Shown piece by piece: positions 56,611 through 62,943 of a DNA stretch of 62,943 nucleotides (positions are counted from its first letter, which is position 1; each line of letters begins with the position of its first letter). The stretch spans positions 1-62,943 of the forward strand of contig CAMKJU010000013.1 in assembly GCA_946413265.1 (NCBI GenBank), read 5' to 3'. The notes under the pieces are model-generated. The model had not been told where the DNA came from and did no database searches. It saw only the letters and a program-made list of their open reading frames with translations. The translations under genes and the position numbers were made by a program. The DNA is from an uncultured Lentisphaerota bacterium. GTDB taxonomy: Bacteria; Verrucomicrobiota; Kiritimatiellia; RFP12; UBA1067.

Positions 56611-56619
56611 TGGTATACT
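56611..56619 (+). promoter_or_regulatory. Extended -10 promoter of the ketosynthase gene, with a six-codon leader frame
   Basis: TGGTATACT has TATACT at 56614-56619. Eight bases later ATG 56628 opens a tiny frame (MRKEEK, stop 56646-56648) that overlaps the ketosynthase ATG at 56645. The leader frame itself contains the AAGGAAG ribosome site of the main gene. Confidence 0.5.
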
Positions 56620-56644
56620 ATTCGGCCATGCGAAAGGAAGAAAA

Positions 56645-57868
56645 ATGATGTGCCGGCGCGTTGTGGTGACGGGCATGGGGGCCGTGAGCCCGCTGGGAAA
56701 CGACGTGGAAGCGTCGTTCGCCCGCCTGAAGGTTTTTGAAAACTGCGTGCAGGCGCTGCCGGAGCTGTCCGAGTACAAGGGTCTCAACACGCACCTCGGA
56801 TGCCGCACCGCGTTCGTGCGCCCAGCCGCGTGGACGCGCAAGACCACGCGCACGATGGGCGACGTGGCGCAATACGCGCTTGCGGCCACGGAACAGGCCG
56901 TCGCGCAGGCGGGGCTCGATGCGGAGGATCTGGAGAGTGGACGCACGGGCGTGGCGTACGGTTCCTGTTCGGGGTCCGTGCCGCCGCTTCTCGATTTCCA
57001 TTCAATGATCCAGACGAAGGAAGTGGCGGGCGTCACGAGCGGCACGTACATCAAGCTCATGCCGCAGACGGCCGCGTGCAACATCTCTGTTTATTTCAAG
57101 ACCCACGGACGCCTCGTGCCGACCGGCACGGCCTGCACGAGCGGTTCGCTCGCGATCGGAAACGCAGCCGAGTTGATTCGCTGGGGCGTGCAGGACGTGA
57201 TGATCGCGGGCGGCGCGGAGGAGTTCAGCCCCACGCAGGTGGCGGTGTTCGACACGCTTTACGCGACTTCCGTGCGCAACGATGCGCCGAAGTCCACGCC
57301 CGCGCCCTACGACGCGGACCGCGACGGACTCGTGATCGGCGATGGCGCCGCCACGCTCATCCTCGAGGAATACGAACACGCGCGTGCGCGCGGCGCGGCG
57401 ATCCTCGCTGAGGTTGTCGGCTTCGCCGAGACCACGGACGGCACGCACGTGACGAACCCGAACGCGGAGACGATGACGAGCGCGCTCACGGGCGCACTGC
57501 GCGACGCGGGGCTCGACGGATCCGCCGTGGGCTACGTGAGCGGACACGGCACCGCGACGAAGGCGGGTGACGTGGCGGAGACGATGGCAACGCGTGCCGC
57601 GTTCGGCCGCGCCGTGCCGATCTCCTCCGTCAAGAGCTACACGGGCCATACGCTCGGCGCGTGCGGTTCGCTCGAGGCGGCGATGTTGGTCAAGTCGCTC
57701 CAGACGGGCTGGTATCCGCCCACGCTCAACTTGCGGCATGTCGATCCCGCCTGCGCGGAGCTCGACTACGTGACGGGCGAGGGGCGCACGCTCGACATCG
57801 AGTACGCAATGTCGAACAACTTCGCCTTTGGCGGCGTGAACACCTCGCTCATCTTCCGTCGTGTGTAA
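56645..57868 (+). CDS. Beta-ketoacyl-ACP synthase, FabF type
   Basis: The 407-residue thiolase-fold condensing enzyme has the Cys-His-His set of KAS I/II: C164 (TACTSGSLAIG), H301 (SGHGTATKAGD) and H335 (SVKSYTGHTLGACGSLEAAM). It elongates acyl-ACP by Claisen condensation with malonyl-ACP. No acpP, fabG or other fatty-acid gene is adjacent, so it may serve a secondary lipid or polyketide-like product; fabF as symbol is not asserted. AAGGAAG precedes ATG 56645. The start of the next gene overlaps its stop by 8 nt. Confidence 0.93.
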   Translation: MMCRRVVVTGMGAVSPLGNDVEASFARLKVFENCVQALPELSEYKGLNTHLGCRTAFVRPAAWTRKTTRTMGDVAQYALAATEQAVAQAGLDAEDLESGRTGVAYGSCSGSVPPLLDFHSMIQTKEVAGVTSGTYIKLMPQTAACNISVYFKTHGRLVPTGTACTSGSLAIGNAAELIRWGVQDVMIAGGAEEFSPTQVAVFDTLYATSVRNDAPKSTPAPYDADRDGLVIGDGAATLILEEYEHARARGAAILAEVVGFAETTDGTHVTNPNAETMTSALTGALRDAGLDGSAVGYVSGHGTATKAGDVAETMATRAAFGRAVPISSVKSYTGHTLGACGSLEAAMLVKSLQTGWYPPTLNLRHVDPACAELDYVTGEGRTLDIEYAMSNNFAFGGVNTSLIFRRV

Positions 57869-58964
57869 GGCAGTCGCCATCATTCTGCTGGCGCTCGCCG
57901 CCGGCTGCACGACAATGCGGGACCGTCTGGCCGGCGCGCGGAGCGTGCGCGACGTGGCGCAGGCGGCGGCGGATTTCTACGTGTCCGACGGCGAAGACGA
58001 CACGTGCGTGGTGGGCGTGGTGCGCGGGGAGGACGAACCGGTTTTCGCGTGCGCGGGCGGCGCGACCGAACACAGCCTCTACCGCATCGCGTCGCTCTCA
58101 AAGCTCTTCCTGGCTCCCGTGCTGCTCAAGCTGCACGCGGAGGGGCGGCTCGACCTCGACCGCCCCGTTTCCGCCTACTCGAAACTCAACCTGCCGCCCG
58201 AGTGTGCGCGCGTGACGCTGCGCGACCTGCTCGAGAACCGGAGCGGGCTGCCACGCGAGTTCCTCACGCCGTGGAATCCCGTCGACATGTGGACCGCTTT
58301 CCACTGCGGTTTCGTGGGCAGCAATATCTACGCGGACTTCGACGAACGGGATGAGTTCGTACGCGAGATGTGGCGTTCAAAGTGGCGCGCGGCGTTGCGG
58401 AAGGGCGGCAACGTCTATTCGAACATGGGATTCGGTCTTCTCGGCATGGCCGTGGAGGATGCGCTAGGACGCGACCTCGAGACGATTCTCGCGGAGGAAC
58501 TGACCCGGCCTCGCGGTTTGGCGGATACGACCTACTTCCCACAAGGCGACCAGACGAACCGTCTCACGCGCGCGTGCGCGGGACATTTCCCGTGGTTCGT
58601 GCGGCGCCGCCACGAAGTACCCGACCACCGACTCGGCGACGCACTGCGGGCGACAGGCGGGTTGTTCTCATCAGCTGCGGATTGCCTCACTTTCTTCCGT
58701 TCCTGCTGGCCGCTCGTGGACGCCTATATCAAAGACCGTCCGCTTGAGTCCTATCCTGACGAAGCCGTTTACGGCCTCCTGCGCGTCCATGTGCTTCCGA
58801 GCGGCCGGCGCATTGTCTACCGGGCTGGAATGATCTATGGTGGTGCTTCTTTTGTGGGGTACGCCCCCTCTTCGCGCACGCTCGTGGTGATCCTGCGCAA
58901 CGTGACGAGCTGGCCGGATCGGCGCGGCTTTGACGTGATGGAGCGGCTTGAAAGTGTAAAATGA
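57861..58964 (+). CDS. Lipoprotein serine hydrolase, beta-lactamase fold
   Basis: The 367-residue protein, starting at GTG 57861, has a lipoprotein signal peptide (AVAIILLALAAGC with the lipobox Cys at residue 16). The hydrolase fold follows: S-L-S-K (SxxK, in IASLSKLFLA), Y-S-N (in NVYSNMGFGLLGM) and a late GMIYGGASF segment in place of the usual K/H-T-G. It is related to class C beta-lactamases, DD-peptidases and esterases; the substrate is unknown. The start overlaps the ketosynthase stop, so the genes are coupled and the two may act on the same lipid or ester product (inference). Confidence 0.82.
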   Translation: MCKAVAIILLALAAGCTTMRDRLAGARSVRDVAQAAADFYVSDGEDDTCVVGVVRGEDEPVFACAGGATEHSLYRIASLSKLFLAPVLLKLHAEGRLDLDRPVSAYSKLNLPPECARVTLRDLLENRSGLPREFLTPWNPVDMWTAFHCGFVGSNIYADFDERDEFVREMWRSKWRAALRKGGNVYSNMGFGLLGMAVEDALGRDLETILAEELTRPRGLADTTYFPQGDQTNRLTRACAGHFPWFVRRRHEVPDHRLGDALRATGGLFSSAADCLTFFRSCWPLVDAYIKDRPLESYPDEAVYGLLRVHVLPSGRRIVYRAGMIYGGASFVGYAPSSRTLVVILRNVTSWPDRRGFDVMERLESVK

Positions 58965-59110
58965 AAAGTGTAAAGTGCGAAATGTGGAAAATAGCACCTG
59001 AAATGTGATGTTTTGAAAGGAAGTGCGGATTTTAGGATTTTTGGATTGCATTTCGGGGCAAAGAGTGAGAAACTATACGGCGTTTTTTCCGCACGGAAGG
59101 AGGTACGTCC
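58965..59110 (+). other. AT-rich spacer before corA
   Basis: It holds short near-repeats of AAAGTGTAAA and AAAATG type and a GAGAAACTATAC segment (about 59067-59078) that may be a -10 region. A strong GGAGG lies 8-9 nt before the corA ATG. No dyad of the ATPase-array type was found. Confidence 0.4.
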
Positions 59111-60064
59111 ATGATGACAATCTACAGATGGGAGAACGGTGGTCTGAAAGAGACCTCCGATCTGTGTGATTCGTGCTGGATTAACCTTGCCGAGCCATCC
59201 ACTGCCGAACTAGAGCAGGTGCTCACGTATTCGCAGGTGCCGCGTGACTTCTTGACCGACCCGCTTGACCGCGAGGAACGCCCGCGCTTCGAGAGTGAGG
59301 ACGGCTTCTCCCTCGTGATCGTGCACGTGCCGTACCCGGTGCGCGGCGAAGAGGACGACGAGACCGTGCTTCCCTTTGAGACAATCCCGCTTGGCATCGT
59401 GCTTTTCGGCAAGAGCGTGATTACGATCTGCTCGCAGGCGACGCCCGTCACGGGCGCGTTCCTCGACCAGATCCGGCGCGTCTGTCCGCCGGCCGACCAG
59501 AACCGCTTCCTCTTCCGCCTCCTTTGGCACGCGGCGGTGCTGTTCCTGCGCTACCTGCGCGACATGCACATGAAGATCGAGGACCTCGAGGACGACCTCC
59601 ACGAGTCGATCCGCAACGAGGCGCTGTTGAAGCTTCTCACCTACCAGAAGTCGCTCGTCTACTTCTCCACGTCGCTGAAGGCGGACAACATCCTCATGAA
59701 CCGCCTCGACCACGCCCGCCAGCTCAACATGACAGAGGACGACCGCGACGTGCTGGACGACGCGGCGGTCGAATACCAGCAGGCGCTTGAGACGGCCACG
59801 ATCCACGCGACCGTGCTGAACGGCACGATGGATACCTTCGCCTCGCTGATCAACAACAACCTCTCGAACGTGATGAAGTACATGACGGCGGCGACGATTC
59901 TCCTCGCCGTGCCCACCGTCATCACGAGCGCCTACGGCATGAACATCCATCTGCCGCTGCAGGGCTATGCGCACGCCTTCGCCGTGATCTCCGCCATTTC
60001 CGCCCTGCTCGCGCTTGGCATCGTGGGGCTGCTCTTCTACCTCTACAAGAAACGGGTGTTCTGA
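59111..60064 (+). CDS. corA: CorA-type divalent cation transporter
   Basis: The 317-residue protein has the CorA layout: a large cytoplasmic N-terminal domain ending in a long helix, then two transmembrane helices at the C-terminus. The pore motif G276-M-N278 is in ITSAYGMNIHLP. The final helix (AISALLALGIVGLLFYLYKKR) ends with basic residues. It moves Mg2+ (or Co2+/Ni2+) down the electrochemical gradient as a pentamer. ATG 59111 has GGAGG upstream. Der starts 1 bp after the stop. Confidence 0.95.
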   Translation: MMTIYRWENGGLKETSDLCDSCWINLAEPSTAELEQVLTYSQVPRDFLTDPLDREERPRFESEDGFSLVIVHVPYPVRGEEDDETVLPFETIPLGIVLFGKSVITICSQATPVTGAFLDQIRRVCPPADQNRFLFRLLWHAAVLFLRYLRDMHMKIEDLEDDLHESIRNEALLKLLTYQKSLVYFSTSLKADNILMNRLDHARQLNMTEDDRDVLDDAAVEYQQALETATIHATVLNGTMDTFASLINNNLSNVMKYMTAATILLAVPTVITSAYGMNIHLPLQGYAHAFAVISAISALLALGIVGLLFYLYKKRVF

Positions 60065-60065
60065 C

Positions 60066-61475
60066 ATGAACGAAACAACCCCAGCCAGAGGCCCCGGCCG
60101 CGTCGTCGCGATCGTCGGCCGCCCGAACGTGGGCAAGAGCGCGCTCTTCAACCGCATCGCGAAGGCGCGCATCGCCATCGTGTTCGACCAGCCCGGCGTC
60201 ACGCGCGACCGCGTGGCGCGCGAGGTCGAGGCGAACGGACAGCGCTTCCTGCTCGTGGACACGGGCGGACTCGCCTTCGACCGCACGCCGGGGAGCGAGG
60301 ACCCGCTCGCCGCCGAGACGCGCCAGCAGGCCGCCGTCGCCGTCTCGGACGCGGCGGTGTGCCTCGTGGTGGTGGACGTCCGCGCGGGCGTGACGCCGCT
60401 CGACGAGGAGGTGCTCAAGCGCGTGCGCGAGTCGGGCGTGCCCTGCGCGATCGCCGCGAACAAGTGCGACCGTCCCGAAGACGATCCGCTTGCGGACGAG
60501 TTCGCGCGCTTCGGGATGCCCGTCTTCCCCGTTTCCGCCGAGCACGGACGCGGCATGGCCGCGCTTGTCCAGTTCGCCACCGGCAAGCTGCCGCCTGCGG
60601 AGGAGGTCACGAAGATGCGTCCCCTGCGCGTCGCCGTGGTGGGGCGTCCGAACGCCGGCAAGAGCTCCTACATCAACCGCCTCCTCAACGCGGAGCGCGT
60701 GATCGTGAGCGACATCCCCGGCACCACGCGCGACTGCGTGGACGTGCCGTTCACGATCGGGAAGGGTCCGACGGCGCGTCACTACACGCTCGTCGACACC
60801 GCCGGCATGAAGAAGCACACGCAGATGTCCAAGACGAGCGTGGACAACTTCTCCCTCTTCCGCAGCGAAAAGGCGATCGAGGAGGCCGACGTGGTGCTGC
60901 TCGTCCTCGAAAGCGAACTCGGTCCCACGAAACAGGACATGCGTATCGTGGGCAAGATCATCGATGCGCACCGCGCGTGCGTGATCCTCATGAACAAGTG
61001 GGATCTCGCGCTCGAGAAGGGGATGACCGAGACGAAGGCGACGCCTGTCCTGCGTCAGATGATGCCGTTTATCTCGTACGCGCCGGTCGTCTACTGCAGC
61101 GCGAAGACGGGCTACAACATCCGCCGGACCGTCGACGCGATCGACGCCGTCGCCTCGAGCGTGCAGACGCAAATGCCCACGGGCGTCCTGAACCGCACGC
61201 TCGTGGAGGCCACGAAGCGCACGCTTGCGCCGATGAAGAACGGCAAGCGCCTCAAGGTCTACTACGGCCTCCAGGTGGGGACAGACCCGCTCACGGTGCG
61301 TCTGTTCGTGAACGACCCGAAGCTCGTCACGCCCGCATACCTCACGTACCTTGAGAAGGCAATCCGCGCGCGGTTTGGCCTTGAGGGCGCGCCGCTCCGG
61401 ATTTTCCTCAAGGCGCGTTCACGCAAGGACGGCGCTGCGCTTGGAGCGGAGATCGCCGCGAAAAAGAACGGCTGA
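60066..61475 (+). CDS. der: Ribosome-associated GTPase Der (EngA)
   Basis: The 469-residue GTPase has two tandem G domains, the hallmark of Der: first GRPNVGKS (18-25), DTGG and NKCD; second GRPNAGKS (near 190), DTAGMKKH and NKWD. A C-terminal KH-like domain follows (LKVYYGLQVGTDPLTVRLFVND). It is needed for 50S subunit assembly. ATG 60066 gives the conserved start; an upstream in-frame codon lies within corA. The ClC gene begins 2 bp after its stop. Confidence 0.96.
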   Translation: MNETTPARGPGRVVAIVGRPNVGKSALFNRIAKARIAIVFDQPGVTRDRVAREVEANGQRFLLVDTGGLAFDRTPGSEDPLAAETRQQAAVAVSDAAVCLVVVDVRAGVTPLDEEVLKRVRESGVPCAIAANKCDRPEDDPLADEFARFGMPVFPVSAEHGRGMAALVQFATGKLPPAEEVTKMRPLRVAVVGRPNAGKSSYINRLLNAERVIVSDIPGTTRDCVDVPFTIGKGPTARHYTLVDTAGMKKHTQMSKTSVDNFSLFRSEKAIEEADVVLLVLESELGPTKQDMRIVGKIIDAHRACVILMNKWDLALEKGMTETKATPVLRQMMPFISYAPVVYCSAKTGYNIRRTVDAIDAVASSVQTQMPTGVLNRTLVEATKRTLAPMKNGKRLKVYYGLQVGTDPLTVRLFVNDPKLVTPAYLTYLEKAIRARFGLEGAPLRIFLKARSRKDGAALGAEIAAKKNG

Positions 61476-61477
61476 CG

Positions 61478-62830
61478 ATGTCCCGCGGACTCTCCAAGAA
61501 CCTCTCCCTCGCCTCGTGGAAGTTCTTCTTCTCGGGGAGCGGCATGTCGTTCCGCACGGGGCGGTACTTCATTGAGGCGGCCCTGCTCGGCGCGGTCACG
61601 GGCATCGTGACGGCCGCGTTCGAGTGGATGATCGTTTACATGGACGAGGCCGTGGGACTCGTTACGAATCCGTGGGCGCGTTTCTTCCTCCCCGCACTTG
61701 GCGCCTGCGCGGGCGCGCTGCTCATTTCGCGCTTTGCCCGCGTCGAGCATGCGCGCGGCACGGACTCGGCCGTGCATGCGTTCCATCAGGACGCGGACAT
61801 CCCCCGCACGGTAATCCCCGTGAAGTCTGTCGCCTCCGTCCTCACGGTGAGCCTGGGCGGAAGCGCGGGCTACGAGGGACCGGTCACGCTCCTCGGTGCG
61901 GCGTGCGGACGCGTCATCACGCGCCTCTTCCACCTCGACCGCCGCGCTGCGCGCATCCTGCTCGCCGCCGGCGTGGGCGCGGGCATCGCGGCACTGTTCC
62001 GCGCGCCGCTTGCGGGCGCGATTTTCGGCGCGGAAATCTTCTATTCGTCAAGCGATCTCGAGTACGAGGCGCTTCTGCCGAGCTTCGCCGCCTCCACGGT
62101 GAGCTACACCGTGTTCGCGTGCTTCTGGGGATGGGAACCGCTCTTCGCCATGCCCGCCAAACATTTCGAGAAGGGACTTCACCTCCTTCCGTACTTCGGG
62201 CTCGCGCTCATCATCACCTTTGGCGCGCGGTTCTACATCGCCTTCTTCCGGTGGATGGAGAACGTGTTCCGTCGCTTCAAGGCGCCCGTGTGGCTGAAGG
62301 CGACGATCGGCGGTCTCGCCGTGGGAGCAATTGCACTTGTCTGTCCCTTCATACACGGCGCGGGCTACGGGCTGGTCGACTTGTCCTTTGTGGGCAGCAC
62401 CACCGAGAGCCATGGCTGGTGGCGCATGGCGCCGCTCTGCTGCGCGGCGTTCTTCTTTTTGAAAATTGTCGCCACGTCGTTCACGGTTGGTTCCGGCGGT
62501 TCCGGCGGCGTGTTCGCGCCGGCGCTCGTGTGCGGCTGCGCGCTCGGACTCGGTACGGGGTTCTGGTATCAAGACGTCCTGCCGTCCTGGGCAGGCATCG
62601 TGCCCGCCGAATTTGCGCTCGTGGGTATGGCGGGATTTCTTGCGAGCACCATCCGCGTGCCAATCACGGCCATCGTGATGGTGGCCGAGATCAGCGGCAA
62701 CCACGAGCTTCTCATGCCCGCGATGTGGGTGTGCGGCGTCGCGTTCTGGCTCAACAACGGCTGGAGTCTCTACCGCAGCCAGGTCCACGACCGCGAATCC
62801 TCGCCGATCCACGCCGCACGGGCGGGGTGA
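61478..62830 (+). CDS. ClC-family chloride channel/transporter
   Basis: The 450-residue polytopic protein has ClC selectivity-filter segments: GSAGYEGPVTLLGAACG (GxEGP motif), and GSGGSGGVFAPALV (GxFxP motif). The helix N region ends in STIRVPITAIVMVAEISGN. No CBS domains are attached. Whether it is a channel or a H+/Cl- antiporter cannot be fixed; the gating Glu is present in the YEGP motif. It lies 2 bp behind der, possibly in one operon with corA and der. Confidence 0.92.
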   Translation: MSRGLSKNLSLASWKFFFSGSGMSFRTGRYFIEAALLGAVTGIVTAAFEWMIVYMDEAVGLVTNPWARFFLPALGACAGALLISRFARVEHARGTDSAVHAFHQDADIPRTVIPVKSVASVLTVSLGGSAGYEGPVTLLGAACGRVITRLFHLDRRAARILLAAGVGAGIAALFRAPLAGAIFGAEIFYSSSDLEYEALLPSFAASTVSYTVFACFWGWEPLFAMPAKHFEKGLHLLPYFGLALIITFGARFYIAFFRWMENVFRRFKAPVWLKATIGGLAVGAIALVCPFIHGAGYGLVDLSFVGSTTESHGWWRMAPLCCAAFFFLKIVATSFTVGSGGSGGVFAPALVCGCALGLGTGFWYQDVLPSWAGIVPAEFALVGMAGFLASTIRVPITAIVMVAEISGNHELLMPAMWVCGVAFWLNNGWSLYRSQVHDRESSPIHAARAG

Positions 62831-62943
62831 GTTCTGCCCCGGCGACTTGGGGCCGGACGTTTGCTCCTGTCGCGGTTTGCAAAGCCGAATTGGGCGCATC
62901 TCCGTAATTCACCCATGCGTATTGAGTTTTGGAAACAACCAGA
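62831..62943 (+). other. Terminal spacer, possible start of a truncated gene
   Basis: Nothing clear is seen in the first 80 bases. ATG 62915 opens a frame (MRIEFWKQP) that runs off the end of the window, without a visible ribosome site. It cannot be evaluated. Confidence 0.3.

Overview
The window is a GC-rich bacterial chromosome segment that is mostly coding. The gene content points to the PVC superphylum, most likely a Kiritimatiellae/Verrucomicrobiota-type anaerobe. The reasons are a sulfatase with an adjacent anaerobic sulfatase maturase, DUF6259 and DUF4091 carbohydrate-type proteins, an HzsA-like c-type cytochrome, a PEP-CTERM protein, Gfo/Idh/MocA and sulfatase proteins with twin-arginine leaders, a Ser/Thr kinase next to an ECF sigma factor, and many beta-lactamase-fold hydrolases. 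No rRNA, tRNA or CRISPR was found. The taxonomic placement is inferred from gene content only.

Layout. 1-4.1 kb: a truncated DUF6259 protein, then an MBOAT plus SGNH O-acetylation pair. 4.1-11.3 kb: an accessory region, visibly more AT-rich, with a AAA ATPase-nuclease gene preceded by inverted repeats, two internally deleted remnants of related ATPases, a Ser/Thr kinase / SUMF1 / ECF sigma operon, a decayed DUF2341 gene and an isolated cluster of four 13-bp inverted-repeat arms. 11.4-15.2 kb: sulfatase, radical SAM maturase, aminotransferase. 15.3-18.5 kb: rpmH-rnpA-yidD-yidC, aroQ and a small membrane protein. 18.5-22 kb: a second MBOAT plus SGNH pair and a thioredoxin. 22-25 kb: one large secreted-protein gene decayed into three reading frames. 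25.1-26.7 kb: a second intact ATPase-nuclease with its own, different repeats. 26.9-33.9 kb: araA, an Orn/Lys/Arg decarboxylase, an HzsA-like cytochrome and ornithine carbamoyltransferase. 34-40.3 kb: four small exported proteins (the last PEP-CTERM) and a large membrane/TPR protein. 40.3-50.2 kb: tex, an exported protein, cysS, a serine hydrolase, a HAD phosphatase, an InlB-repeat protein and a glycosyltransferase. 50.3-62.9 kb: a Gfo/Idh/MocA oxidoreductase, an exported protein, a two-component system, DUF4091 (minus strand), a FabF-type ketosynthase, a lipoprotein hydrolase, CorA, Der and ClC.

The best candidate for an undescribed system is the ATPase family. Two intact paralogues combine a P-loop ATPase, a winged helix and a DUF234-like PD-(D/E)XK domain. 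Each is preceded by a differently sequenced inverted-repeat array about 30 bp upstream of a TATAAT-like box. One degenerate copy is reduced to its repeats, promoter, first 12-13 codons and last 13 codons. A second, DUF4143-type copy keeps its promoter, start, an internal block and its last residues. This resembles an autonomous element with MITE-like deletion derivatives, although no transposition has been shown.

Other notable signals: a short GC palindrome inserted in the same reading frame (GRAVAPRPP-like) in three unrelated proteins; a sulfatase-maturase homologue that keeps the presumed Aux I cysteines but lacks all four presumed Aux II cysteines; and several promoters whose -10 box lies only 6-8 nt from the start codon, implying leaderless mRNAs.
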